From Marinilabiliales bacterium (GTDB lineage Bacteria > Bacteroidota > Bacteroidia > Bacteroidales > F082): 42,455 nt of DNA. The stretch lies in contig PKTA01000174.1 of NCBI GenBank assembly GCA_002869365.1, positions 1 through 42,455 of the forward strand, in the 5' to 3' direction. Made by a program: the position numbers and the translations under genes. Below, piece by piece: positions 10,154 through 18,510 of this stretch (the first letter of the stretch is position 1; every line of letters begins with the position of its first letter). The notes below the pieces were generated by a model. It ran no database searches. It saw only the letters and a list, made by a program, of their open reading frames with translations, and was not told the origin of the DNA.

Positions 10154-12559
10154 TTAGTTGATTTTCTTTTTCTTAGTCGTAATTGGTATCATCTCATACC
10201 CGGCTTCTGCCAAGTAATTTGGTAGATATAGAAAAGAGTACATATCATAAATAACTGCTTTTTTCATAGCATCATTATTAAAATCTTCCAATGGAATAAG
10301 ACAATTATGCTCTTTCTTTGCTTTGTTTTTGATCTGACTATATTCCCAGCCATTCAAATAATGATATGCCATCCATCTATTGTGTTCTACTCTAATCATT
10401 TTCTCAAATAAAGTGTCAAAATCTTGTGGAAAATACTCTGCATCAAAATTGTCAAGGCCTTTTCCTTTTAGTTCATTCAAACAGTCTTCTTCAGATTTAT
10501 CACAAGCATCTTTTTTAGCATTGCTATGCTTCAGTTTGTCCTCGGGAGTTTGTTTGGTCTTTTCAAATTCTTTTTCTAGTTTATCAATTTCTGTTTCTAA
10601 TTTATCGCTATACTCTTTTTTAATGTTTGAGTGCAAGGTCATTTTTTCAGTATATTTTTTTAATTGGTTATCATCTATTATATTTGATGGGATCCTGTCT
10701 TTTTCAAACTTCTTTGTCAATAAATCTCTATTAATTGATAAAAGGATTTTTTTTATAATCAATTGTTGTTCCTCTTTTTTAACTACATTTTTGGTTGCTT
10801 TCTTGTTTAAGTTATAGTACCTGATTTGGTTTTCCATTGATATATTTTCAGAACTATTAGAATTGTTAGCAGGGACATATCTTTTGAAAAGTTCCTTTGA
10901 CATCACTTCATCTTCAAGTTTAGATTTTTTGCCAATAAATGACACTGTTAACGAATCATTTGTTTTTTCAAAAACATACCTTTTCCTAAAGCCCATTGCT
11001 TTCAACTTCATATCAATATGTTTAGCCTGAGCAATATTTGATAATCTGTCAGCATATTCTGTTGTATCATACCATTTGGCTAGTATCTGCATGTTGCTGC
11101 TATTCAACTTATCGTGCTTATATGCACCATTGTATCCTGAATGTATGAGTTGAGCTAACATATCCTTTTCTTCTTCAATCAAACTAGTGTAACTTAATAC
11201 CTTTTCACTATTACCAAAAGTATAAAAATGCTTAAAAGCCTCTTTATTACTGTTAATTATCATGCTTAAAAATAGTTGATTATAAATTGCAAATATAATT
11301 TTTGGTATCCTGCCATTGTTTTCAACTGCCTTCGACTTGAATGTCCTGTTAAACAACTCTATTGCCAAATTCAGATTATCAGCCTCATTATCATATGCAA
11401 TAATAATATTCACAATATTCTCCTTACTCCAAATACTATTAGTAAAATATTCATTACTATCTTTATCAATATCAATTGCTATTATATTCAACTTTGGAAA
11501 TTTTGCCTTACTATAATGAAGACGTTTTTTTATTTGCATCAAAGAATCTGTTGCACATTTATCTACTATATAAACCTCATGTATATTTTCTTCAGGCATA
11601 TGTGAAAGCAAAGCAATTTGATAAATTACACTTTTAATTAACTCACCATTTCCAATTAATATACTTTTAAAGGTTTCACCACTAAGCATATATTTACTGC
11701 TGTCCCCATCAATATAGTGCTCCTCAAACAAAGCTTCGGCAGCCTCGTTAAAGAATGAAAATGTTTTAATATCTATTTTAAATTTTGAATTTTCTTCTTC
11801 GTCAGTTTCTTCTTTTTTATTACTAAGCTTAAGGTTAATGTTATGCTTGTCAGGTTTAATGTCCTCTAAATTCTGAATAAACAGAGTATCTAAATCGGGG
11901 TTTAATATATGAACAATTAGTTTAATCGATGTTTTAATTTCTTTTGCTTTATATTTCTTAATTATACTCTTAGCCAGTTCAATATTTAGTCCATCGCTGC
12001 CCATGGCAATAAGAGCATACTTCATTTTATCAAAATTAAGTCGTTGCAATATGCTTTCACTTAATGAATCGCCAACCAATACACCATATCCCAGATTCCT
12101 ATATTCATCCAGTTTTTTATTATTGGGGTCCGATTCTATAATAACTATTCGCTCCTCTCTATGCCCTTTTGAATAACTTCTTAGGAAACTTACAGAGGCT
12201 TCACCCAAGCCAAATACAGCAATATGATCATTTCTAAAAGATATATATCTCTGAAATCTTTCCATTCCATCCTTTATAAAAATCAGTGCAATAGTAAAAG
12301 TTAAGGTAATTATTACCAATATTATAGCAACATCAATATACCAATTTAAGTTTTCAGGTTTCGTTGGGAAATCAAGACCAAATAGTTTAATACTGTTTAA
12401 AACACTTAACCATAAGCCATTACTGTTTCTTATAAAGCCTATTGTTCCAAATGTGAGAGAAATAATAGCCAGAATAACTGATATAATATTCTTATGCTTA
12501 ATTATTAAATAACCAATGTTTTTTAGTTGTAAAAATCTTTTTATGTCTTTTACAATCAT
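10154..12559 (-). CDS. Membrane-anchored TrkA-N/RCK-like protein with C-terminal RyR domain (long form)
   Basis: An 801-residue protein. Two TM segments (about residues 24-43 and 74-95) flank a short loop containing LNSIKLFGLDFP. A TrkA-N/RCK-type Rossmann region follows: HIAVFGLGEAS (glycine motif 117-122), IIESD (acidic end of strand 2, Glu142/Asp144) and GDSLSESIL (163-171). A second Rossmann-like segment begins near SILIGNGELIKSV. After a Lys/Glu-rich coiled coil (about 600-690) comes an RyR domain (VEHNRWMAYHYLNGW, about 724-738, then CLIPLEDF). The 2TM-RCK-RCK order recalls ligand-gated K+ channels, but no TxGYG filter is present. I infer a membrane sensor or effector binding a nucleotide-type ligand. 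It shares an intergenic region with the shorter paralogue at 12762 and ends 127 bp from the end of the STAND gene. Confidence 0.8.
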   Translation of the reverse strand: MIVKDIKRFLQLKNIGYLIIKHKNIISVILAIISLTFGTIGFIRNSNGLWLSVLNSIKLFGLDFPTKPENLNWYIDVAIILVIITLTFTIALIFIKDGMERFQRYISFRNDHIAVFGLGEASVSFLRSYSKGHREERIVIIESDPNNKKLDEYRNLGYGVLVGDSLSESILQRLNFDKMKYALIAMGSDGLNIELAKSIIKKYKAKEIKTSIKLIVHILNPDLDTLFIQNLEDIKPDKHNINLKLSNKKEETDEEENSKFKIDIKTFSFFNEAAEALFEEHYIDGDSSKYMLSGETFKSILIGNGELIKSVIYQIALLSHMPEENIHEVYIVDKCATDSLMQIKKRLHYSKAKFPKLNIIAIDIDKDSNEYFTNSIWSKENIVNIIIAYDNEADNLNLAIELFNRTFKSKAVENNGRIPKIIFAIYNQLFLSMIINSNKEAFKHFYTFGNSEKVLSYTSLIEEEKDMLAQLIHSGYNGAYKHDKLNSSNMQILAKWYDTTEYADRLSNIAQAKHIDMKLKAMGFRKRYVFEKTNDSLTVSFIGKKSKLEDEVMSKELFKRYVPANNSNSSENISMENQIRYYNLNKKATKNVVKKEEQQLIIKKILLSINRDLLTKKFEKDRIPSNIIDDNQLKKYTEKMTLHSNIKKEYSDKLETEIDKLEKEFEKTKQTPEDKLKHSNAKKDACDKSEEDCLNELKGKGLDNFDAEYFPQDFDTLFEKMIRVEHNRWMAYHYLNGWEYSQIKNKAKKEHNCLIPLEDFNNDAMKKAVIYDMYSFLYLPNYLAEAGYEMIPITTKKKKIN

Positions 12560-12575
12560 AATCCTTAAAATTTAT

Positions 12576-12585
12576 TAATCGATTA
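12576..12585. promoter_or_regulatory. Palindrome TAATCGATTA upstream of the long RyR gene
   Basis: A perfect 10-bp palindrome 16 bp upstream of the start codon at 12559, in the 202-bp region shared by the two divergent RyR genes. It could be an operator, but a palindrome this short in AT-rich DNA can arise by chance. Confidence 0.2.
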
Positions 12586-12734
12586 GATTAACTGTCTAAC
12601 AATAATTATTATGTAGATAAAATAACAGTTAAGTATATATTTAAATTAATGCTAATATAATGTATAATGTTAGTTTTCTGGTAAATGCCGACTATTTTTT
12701 ATCAGGAAATTAATTTTTGAAGTCCTAAAATTTA

Positions 12735-12742
12735 TAAGTTTG
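12735..12742 (+). promoter_or_regulatory. Probable -7 element (TAAGTTTG) of the short RyR gene
   Basis: TAAGTTTG matches the Bacteroidota TAnnTTTG -7 consensus and lies 19 bp before the ATG at 12762. A TTTG at 12716-12719 is the only -33 candidate, but its 15-bp spacing is shorter than usual. Confidence 0.4.
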
Positions 12743-12761
12743 TGTTCTTAACAAACCGACT

Positions 12762-14435
12762 ATGATGAAATCAAAACTCTTCGTCAAATCTTTTCCGGTT
12801 CTATTGGTTAGTCTATCGTCAATCCTTGGCCTGATAGGTTTCTTTATTTATTTTAAGAACCATGATATATCATATAATATTTCAGATTTGGTATATGCAG
12901 TAGTTAAACTTTTTATAATCGACAGTGATTATTCATTAACTCACATCAACATATTTTTGAATGTTGCTCGTTTTTTGGCTCCACTCTCTCTTGCAACTGC
13001 TATTATTCAAGGAGTTCTTAATCTTTTTTCAAGTCGGTTTAACATCGAAAAAGTGAAACGTTACAATGATCATATGATTATTTGTGGTGATGCTAAGAGT
13101 AATAGGTTGTTGATTAATGATGTTATAAATACTAAAAAGGGAGACTTTATTGTTGTTAAAAATGAAAATAACGTAGATGCAAACCCTATTAAGAACACCA
13201 TAGAATATCAAAATATAAATACTGATCTATTAACAAATATTGCCTTCTATAGATCTCGTTATCTATTTGTTTCATTTAATAATGATGCAGAGTCGCTAAA
13301 TTTTGCGGCTAGTTTATTGGACACTATTAATATTGATCAAATTCAAAAAGAAATAGACATAATCATTCTTTTTAAAAATCCTAAGTGGTCAGAACTAAGT
13401 AATGACTTGGGTATTTTAAGAAATATCAACGAAAAAGTAAGTAACAGTAGGCATTTAAATTTAGGATACTTGAATTATATTGATAAAGCCATAAGAAAAA
13501 ATATGCTTGTTTGTGCTCCTGATATTATAAGACCCATTGAAGGTATAAGCGATCCTCAAATTGAAGTTGGTATAATTGGATTTAATATGATTATGCAACG
13601 ACTAATTATTAATCTGGCATTAAACTCTCATTATATAAATAATCAAAAATTAAAGATATATGTGTCGCATAATTCTTCTGAAGAATTTTCCATATTCACA
13701 AAAGAATATCAATTAAATAATATTCTGGAAATCGTAGAAATTGATATAGAAGAATTATCCAATGAAATAAATATTACAGCTATTTATATTTGTGAAAACG
13801 ATGAATTAAAGTTAATGCAGTACATGAAAGTACTACGAAAAAGTGATAATTTAAGCAATGTAAGGCGCTTTATATTCATTGAGCAATCTAATAATATTAC
13901 TTCTCTACTGCCTACTGAGCAAAATCATATTGTTGATATCTCAAAAGAGGTTGGTATTTTTGATAATGTTATAGATGAATCTTTAGATGATTTGGCAAAA
14001 ACAATTCACAACGATTATATCACCAAATTAAAAGAGACAAATAAACTACAGAAAGATAAAGAAACCCACCAAAAGTGGAATTTGTTACCCGACGAAATAA
14101 AGGACCGTAATAGAATGCAGGCGGATCACATTGATCTAAAACTACGATCGCTGGGTTGTGAAAAGGTAAATATTGATTCTCCGAAAGAAATTTATGACTG
14201 GAGTAATGATTCCCGACTTGAAGCTTTAAGCAAAGCAGAGCACAACCGATGGATGGCTTATATGTACTACAAAGGTTGGAAATTGGGAGATGTAAAAGAT
14301 GAACAGAAGAAAACACACCCCGATTTAATTCCATACGAGGATCTGGAGGATTATATTAAACAGTACGATAGAAATACAATTAAGAATATACCATATTTAC
14401 TGGATGTGTCTGGATATAAAGCCGTTATAAAATAA
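12762..14435 (+). CDS. Membrane-anchored degenerate Rossmann protein with C-terminal RyR domain (short form)
   Basis: A 557-residue paralogue of the divergent gene at 10154. TM1 spans about 12-31 and TM2 about 63-89. Between them is SDLVYAVVKLF, aligning with the loop of the long form. The following Rossmann segment (HMIICGDAKSNRLL, then DFIVVKNENN) keeps the fold pattern but has a degraded glycine motif, so dinucleotide binding is doubtful. The C-terminus carries QADHIDLKLRSLGCEK, then the RyR core AEHNRWMAYMYYKGW (about 492-506) and HPDLIPYEDLEDY. The long form has the matching QAKHIDMKLKAMGF and EHNRWMAY segments, so both share the RyR module and its N-terminal extension. ATG codons at 12762 and 12765 are both possible starts. 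It probably works with its partner as a heteromeric membrane complex; this is inference. Codon use is extremely AT-rich. Confidence 0.78.
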   Translation: MMKSKLFVKSFPVLLVSLSSILGLIGFFIYFKNHDISYNISDLVYAVVKLFIIDSDYSLTHINIFLNVARFLAPLSLATAIIQGVLNLFSSRFNIEKVKRYNDHMIICGDAKSNRLLINDVINTKKGDFIVVKNENNVDANPIKNTIEYQNINTDLLTNIAFYRSRYLFVSFNNDAESLNFAASLLDTINIDQIQKEIDIIILFKNPKWSELSNDLGILRNINEKVSNSRHLNLGYLNYIDKAIRKNMLVCAPDIIRPIEGISDPQIEVGIIGFNMIMQRLIINLALNSHYINNQKLKIYVSHNSSEEFSIFTKEYQLNNILEIVEIDIEELSNEINITAIYICENDELKLMQYMKVLRKSDNLSNVRRFIFIEQSNNITSLLPTEQNHIVDISKEVGIFDNVIDESLDDLAKTIHNDYITKLKETNKLQKDKETHQKWNLLPDEIKDRNRMQADHIDLKLRSLGCEKVNIDSPKEIYDWSNDSRLEALSKAEHNRWMAYMYYKGWKLGDVKDEQKKTHPDLIPYEDLEDYIKQYDRNTIKNIPYLLDVSGYKAVIK

Positions 14436-14537
14436 TGGAAATGAAATTAATGCTAAACATTAAATACTTGTTGAGTCCCTATAAGTCAATTACCTTAATT
14501 AACCAAATTTCATAAACAGACAAAAAGTATAAAGTTA

Positions 14538-14900
14538 TTAATTGTCTGATTTTTTCCCAAGAAAATAGTAATTGACAACAAACAATGCACCCGCCAGAAA
14601 TGGGATTGCCAGTAAGTATGTTACATGATTAATTTTGAAATGCAAAAAGATTGCGAAGCCTATTACTCCAAGTATCAGAAGTATTCCACCAAGGAGTTCG
14701 TTTTTCCATGCAACAATCAGTATAACTATCATAACTATAGATGGAAGGCTATGCATAAAAAAATCGGCAAGAGTTTCCCAGAAGCCTTTTCCTTCTTCAA
14801 TCACATCCATTGAAAAGAGTGCGAAGAAAAGAATCGTAAGAATGAGAAGCACACGTAGAACCCATGTTATGTAAGGATTCCCTTTAATAGTCTTTTTCAT
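14538..14900 (-). CDS. Small four-TM membrane protein, DUF7670-like
   Basis: A 120-residue hydrophobic protein with four predicted TM helices: about 12-30, 52-65 (SIVMIVILIVAW), 70-87 (GGILLILGVIGFAIFL) and 95-112. The motif GKGFWETLADFFMHSLPS between TM1 and TM2 is typical of the small Bacteroidota membrane family now called DUF7670. Function is unknown. It converges with the short RyR gene, whose stop is 102 bp away, and is probably transcribed alone. Confidence 0.6.
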   Translation of the reverse strand: MKKTIKGNPYITWVLRVLLILTILFFALFSMDVIEEGKGFWETLADFFMHSLPSIVMIVILIVAWKNELLGGILLILGVIGFAIFLHFKINHVTYLLAIPFLAGALFVVNYYFLGKKSDN

Positions 14901-15234
14901 AGTAGTAAGTGTTAGTTCCAGTAGTTAGCAATATACGACTTATAATACTGATTGTCAAGTAAGAAGCCTTATTCATATATTGCTAGGAATGAATTCCTTC
15001 CTCGTGTGGAAATGAAAAATAAGCCGTAATTTACTTTTAATGAATTTAGATTATTTGCTTGTTATAACTATTTATAATAAGCACATGATAAAACAATCTA
15101 GGCTATGATGACGCAAAACCAAAAAAATCTCAACAGATTGCAATCCGTTGAGATTTTTTTAATTAAAATATAGAGTCAAATAGTTTGACTAGTTTAGTTT
15201 TATATAGTGGTATTTAAAGCTTTAGAAATTTTGT
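14901..15234. other. Intergenic, 334 bp, with one strong terminator
   Basis: This holds the upstream region of the membrane-protein gene and the downstream region of the CHRD-like gene, both on the minus strand. The only clear element is the hairpin at 15124-15160. No RNA gene was seen. Confidence 0.5.
15124..15160 (-). terminator. Rho-independent terminator of the CHRD-like lipoprotein gene
   Basis: AAAATCTCAAC pairs perfectly with GTTGAGATTTT, the loop itself contains the small dyad GATTGCAATC, and T-runs occur on both sides, so it could work in both directions. It lies about 75 bp beyond the stop codon of the minus-strand gene at 15235. Confidence 0.75.
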
Positions 15235-16044
15235 TTAATTAGATCCTATATTGCCATGGCAAATGATATTGTTTAGACCAACCGAAACCTGATAAATATT
15301 CAGGTAACCATCATATACCAACCAATTATCATAGCTTATATTAATTCCGCTGTTGAGTTCCCTGATGTTTGTATAGCCTTTACCAAAAGTTCCATCAATA
15401 TCGTTAATTGTCAAAACAACTGGTCCGCCACCCACTGATTCAATTGAACCAAGATTAATTGTTGCAGGATAAAAATCGCCCGGTATAGTTCCTGTAAGTG
15501 TTACCGTTAACAATGTATTTCCATTAACTCTTTTTGCAAATTTGGCAGTGCCGGATACTCCGAATGTACCTATGGTATCAAGTATATAGGTTTTGTAAAT
15601 ATCAGTTATTACATTACCACCGATATCGCCTTGTGCTAAAATTATATTCGGTTCACTACTGCTTTTATGTACCTGGATAAATCCATCAAAATCCATCAGT
15701 TGACTGTAAGTTTTTAAAGTTGTAGTAGTTGAACTTATTCCTGAATCGTTAACAGGATTAAGAGCAATAACAACTGCACCTCCTTCGGCTGCTGAATTCA
15801 TGCGCAGTTCCGCCGGATGTGTTCCCAGTGGAGTGCCAGTCAGAGCTATGTCTATAGTAGTAACTGTGCTGCTGGTTTCTGTAAATGTGACTTCCCCTGA
15901 TACGCCAAGCACATCTTTTACCATCAAGTTATATGTTGAGGTTTTTGGGGGTACTTCATCTTTTTTACATCCACTTACGAATATCAGCATAATAATTGCT
16001 GAAAACATGTTAAGTATGCTTATTAATTTTCTAGTATTTGTCAT
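15235..16044 (-). CDS. CHRD-like repeat lipoprotein
   Basis: A 269-residue lipoprotein; the signal peptide ends VSGCKKDE, with Cys26 lipidated and charged residues just after it, as in surface-exported Bacteroidota lipoproteins. The mature part holds two repeats of about 105 residues, each starting with GVSG(E/T) followed by a T-rich LTGT segment, a GG(A/G)(P/V)VV segment and ending in a G-(N/D)-IGxN motif (AQGDIGGN and CHGNIGSN). This resembles tandem CHRD (chordin-type) domains. The His ligands of SOD-like relatives are not evident, so a binding rather than an enzymatic role is likely. It diverges from csbD at 16377 across a motif-rich 332-bp region. Confidence 0.65.
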   Translation of the reverse strand: MTNTRKLISILNMFSAIIMLIFVSGCKKDEVPPKTSTYNLMVKDVLGVSGEVTFTETSSTVTTIDIALTGTPLGTHPAELRMNSAAEGGAVVIALNPVNDSGISSTTTTLKTYSQLMDFDGFIQVHKSSSEPNIILAQGDIGGNVITDIYKTYILDTIGTFGVSGTAKFAKRVNGNTLLTVTLTGTIPGDFYPATINLGSIESVGGGPVVLTINDIDGTFGKGYTNIRELNSGINISYDNWLVYDGYLNIYQVSVGLNNIICHGNIGSN

Positions 16045-16376
16045 AATATTGATTATTTATGTTTCCGCTTCTGGCGGAACAGATGTGAGAGTATTTCACA
16101 TTACAAATGTGTGAGTTTAAATACCGGAAAGCGTTACACTATTAAATAAAAGAATTACATGATTCACACATTAATCAAACAATAACACCTGCAGGTTTTA
16201 CATTTTTAGTTTATTTCTAATTTATTTGTATAAACCAGATGAATAAGAAATGTGTGAATCATACAACTAATTCTTTTAATTGTGTAATGCATAACGTTAG
16301 CAATACCCCAACTTTGCATTGTGAAAATTATTTCATTAGCTGACCTGCCAATTGCAGGAATATAACATCAAATAAA
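16045..16376. promoter_or_regulatory. Shared 332-bp divergent control region with repeated AATGTGTGA motifs
   Basis: Between the CHRD-like gene and csbD lie: a GC-rich hairpin in the minus-strand leader (16061-16080, arms TTCCGC/GCGGAA); the dyad TGTGA-N7-TCACA (16084-16100); AATGTGTGA (16106-16114); ATGATTCACACATT (16159-16172); its exact reverse complement AATGTGTGAATCAT (16249-16262); the palindrome ACCTGCAGGT (16187-16196); and a CCTGC/GCAGG hairpin close to csbD. The two 14-mers are embedded in a longer imperfect inverted repeat (AAAAGAATTA at 16148-16157 against TAATTCTTTT at 16268-16277). This concentration suggests operator sites for a dimeric regulator. No exact -7 element was found. 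Confidence 0.5.
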
Positions 16377-16562
16377 ATGAATACTACAGAAGCAAAAGGA
16401 AACTGGAATGAAATAAAAGGTAAACTAAAACAGAAGTTCGCTGTGATAACTGACAACGACCTGATGTTTGCTAAAAGTAATAAAGATGAAATGTTGGGAA
16501 GACTTCAAATAAAACTTGGTAAAACCAAAGAGGAGTTGCGCAAAATTATGGCAAAGTTTTAA
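16377..16562 (+). CDS. CsbD family stress protein
   Basis: A 61-residue hydrophilic protein with the family signature: an N-terminal KGNWNEIKGKLKQKF helix, then the second half GRLQIKLGKTKEELRK. CsbD proteins are abundant small general-stress proteins of unknown mechanism. Length is normal for the family. It begins a plus-strand run with the coiled-coil lipoprotein (87 bp downstream) and the DUF4382 gene. Control from the motif-rich region upstream is likely. Confidence 0.85.
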   Translation: MNTTEAKGNWNEIKGKLKQKFAVITDNDLMFAKSNKDEMLGRLQIKLGKTKEELRKIMAKF

Positions 16563-16649
16563 TCAACAACACATATCAAAACATGCTGTGTAGAGATATT
16601 CTCTAATCAGTTTGGTTTAATTAAAAACAATATTATAAAACAGAATAAA

Positions 16650-17096
16650 ATGAAAAAGATATTTTTTAGTCTGGCCATAGCAACAATGTTTATGGCAGGA
16701 ACAGTTTTTACAAGTTGTCAGTCGTCTGATCAAAAAGATGGTGACGAAAATGCCATGCTGAATAAAACGGAGCACGACATGCAAGTAATGCAAAATGATG
16801 ATTCTGATACGCCAAAAATGGCAACCGCCGACGAATGGGAGACTTTTAAATTAGAATCAGAATTACAAATCAATAACAATAAAATCCGCATTAAGGAACT
16901 TAAAGAAAAAATAAAAAAAACGGGGGTTATACTTGATTCTGACTACACTAAAAAGATTGAAAATCTTGAAAAGAAAAACAAAGATCTTAAGACTAAGTTG
17001 GAGAAATATGATAAAGAGCAAAGTGACTGGGGGAAATTCAAGCGTGAATTTAAACATGATATGGATGAACTTGGAAAAGCTTTCAAAGATGTATAA
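16650..17096 (+). CDS. Coiled-coil lipoprotein, stress-associated, unknown function
   Basis: A 148-residue lipoprotein with a signal peptide ending VFTSC (Cys23). The mature protein is highly charged. Residues about 70-130 form a Lys/Glu-rich coiled coil (IKELKEKIKKTG, IENLEKKNKDLKTKLEKY). It ends in SDWGKFKREFKHDMDELGKAFKDV-like sequence, a W-K-EF-F pattern that is also the C-terminus of the minus-strand protein at 23513. That places both in one loose family of stress-induced coiled-coil proteins. It lies between csbD and the DUF4382 gene on the same strand. No catalytic motif is seen. Confidence 0.65.
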   Translation: MKKIFFSLAIATMFMAGTVFTSCQSSDQKDGDENAMLNKTEHDMQVMQNDDSDTPKMATADEWETFKLESELQINNNKIRIKELKEKIKKTGVILDSDYTKKIENLEKKNKDLKTKLEKYDKEQSDWGKFKREFKHDMDELGKAFKDV

Positions 17097-17201
17097 GTCA
17101 ACAATATTAAATAACTTAATTAACCAGAGCACAATGAAAATGGCAGGATTTTTGCCACCCTTATTAGAATACAATAAAAATTAATTTTAAATAAATAAAA
17201 C

Positions 17202-17993
17202 ATGAAAACAAGAAAAGTTTTAATCAGTTTTGCAGCATTTGCAGCATTTGCAATGTTTATTCTTTTACAACAGAGTTGTACAAAGGAAGATGAAAATAAA
17301 AACAATCCGGTATTTTCCGTTAAACTTATTGATGCCCCCTCGGCATACGATTCTGTAAATGTGGAAATAATAGGAATGGAAGCAAAAATAGATTCAGGTT
17401 GGATAACAATTTCAATTGAAAATCCGGGTGTATATAATCTATTGAGTTTTACCAATGGTAATTCATTAGCACTAATTAATGATACTATTATGAATCCATG
17501 TACAATTTCAGAGTTACGTTTGATTCTTGGTGATAATAATACAGTTGTTGAAAATGGAATATCATATGAATTAAAAACCCCATCGGGACAGACTTCCGGA
17601 TATAAGGTTAAAATGGATTCACAGCAGTTAATTGCTGGTGGTGTTTATTATTTGGTAATCGATTTTAATACTCAAAAATCGGTTCACAAAACTGGAAATG
17701 GAATTTATATGCTTAAACCTGTTGTAACAGGACATATGGAAACTTCAATTGGAAGTATTTTCGGTGTAATTTCACCTGCTGATGGAGCTTTTTATGTTGA
17801 AGCTACCACAGCAACAGATACTTCCGGCACATATATCAACCAGATTACCGGGCAGTTCATAATTTCTGCAGTTATACCTGGTACCTATAATGTGAAGTTT
17901 GTGGCTAATGAAGGACATTTGGATAAAGTAGTTTCCGACGTAACAGTTACTTTAGGTCAGACAACCCAAATGGGCACTATAACCATTGAATAA
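17202..17993 (+). CDS. DUF4382 lipoprotein
   Basis: A 263-residue lipoprotein with a signal peptide ending LLQQSC (Cys26). DUF4382 is recognisable from FSVKLIDAPSAYDSVNVEI near residue 38, the YNLLSFTNGNS segment, the LRLILGDNNTVVENG motif and the ELKTPSGQTSGYK stretch. The C-terminal ~85 residues (IFGVISPADGAFYVEA through ISAVIPGTYNVKF) form a carboxypeptidase-regulatory-like beta-sandwich. The role is unknown; the family is common in Bacteroidota envelopes and is probably periplasmic or surface-located. It is the last gene of the plus-strand run and is followed by a strong terminator. Confidence 0.8.
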   Translation: MKTRKVLISFAAFAAFAMFILLQQSCTKEDENKNNPVFSVKLIDAPSAYDSVNVEIIGMEAKIDSGWITISIENPGVYNLLSFTNGNSLALINDTIMNPCTISELRLILGDNNTVVENGISYELKTPSGQTSGYKVKMDSQQLIAGGVYYLVIDFNTQKSVHKTGNGIYMLKPVVTGHMETSIGSIFGVISPADGAFYVEATTATDTSGTYINQITGQFIISAVIPGTYNVKFVANEGHLDKVVSDVTVTLGQTTQMGTITIE

Positions 17994-18039
17994 AATGGAG
18001 CGATAATTAGGCGGCAAATTGTCCGCTATTAGGAAACAC

Positions 18040-18078
18040 AAAAAACGAGAGGTCAAAACTGACTTCTCGTTTTTTTTT
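18040..18078. terminator. Bidirectional terminator between convergent genes
   Basis: AACGAGAGGTCA and TGACTTCTCGTT form a 12-bp stem with one G-T pair and an AAAC loop, followed by nine Ts on the plus strand and preceded by an A-run, so it also reads as a terminator on the minus strand. It serves the DUF4382 gene (plus) and the pterin dehydratase gene (minus). Confidence 0.8.
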
Positions 18079-18141
18079 ATTCTATAATTATGACGAACAT
18101 CACAGAGTAAAAATTTAGATCGAGTTCACTTTAATAACATT

Positions 18142-18468
18142 CTATAAACTTTCGATTTTTGCCGCCATAATAAAATCATTTTCCGATAATCCTCCAATAT
18201 CGTGAGTTGATAGTTCAATTTCTACTGTAGTATATTGGATACAAATATCCGGATGATGTTGTTCTTTTTCTGCAATAAGTGCTATTTCCTGCACAAATGC
18301 AATTGCTCTTTTAAAGTTCTCAAACTGAAATTCTTTTTTTAATTTTTGGTTTTCCTGTATATTCCATTCCGAAGTCAGCATGCTTTTAAACTCAACAATT
18401 TGCTGGTTATTCATGGGAGGTGTTCCTTTCGAAAGAACAAAACAACTTCTATTTTTTAATTCTAACAT
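18142..18468 (-). CDS. 4a-hydroxytetrahydrobiopterin dehydratase (pterin-4a-carbinolamine dehydratase)
   Basis: A 108-residue protein with the full family signature: the catalytic EQHHPDI (His71, His72) and THDIGGLSENDFIMA (His89). The enzyme dehydrates 4a-hydroxytetrahydrobiopterin, recycling the cofactor of aromatic amino acid hydroxylases; some homologues also act in molybdopterin metabolism. The length is normal. It is the last gene of the minus-strand stress island, 42 bp after the universal stress protein gene. No aromatic amino acid hydroxylase is in view, so its role within this island is unclear. Confidence 0.9.
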   Translation of the reverse strand: MLELKNRSCFVLSKGTPPMNNQQIVEFKSMLTSEWNIQENQKLKKEFQFENFKRAIAFVQEIALIAEKEQHHPDICIQYTTVEIELSTHDIGGLSENDFIMAAKIESL

Positions 18469-18510
18469 TTTATGTTTTTTTTAAGGTGAAAATACTCATT
18501 TATTATTTGA

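Noticed and set aside
10380..11605. Open frames of 145, 109 and 66 residues antisense to the long RyR gene
   Set aside because: They lie wholly inside a strongly supported coding region on the other strand. They are hydrophobic and Ser/Phe-rich, as expected for the antisense of AT-rich Lys/Asn/Leu codons, and contain no recognisable motif.
10154..14435. RyR proteins as true potassium channels
   Set aside because: The 2TM + RCK layout suggests it, but no TxGYG-type selectivity filter is present in either inter-TM loop, so channel function is not supported by the sequence.
16084..16100. A classical E. coli-type CRP site (TGTGA-N6-TCACA)
   Set aside because: The spacing here is seven bases, not six, and Bacteroidota do not use the enteric cAMP-CRP system in the same way. 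I kept it only as part of the repeated-motif finding.
17134..17184. Short ORF starting MKMAGFLPPLL between the coiled-coil and DUF4382 genes
   Set aside because: Only 16 codons, with no conserved feature or clear ribosome-binding site; chance is sufficient explanation.
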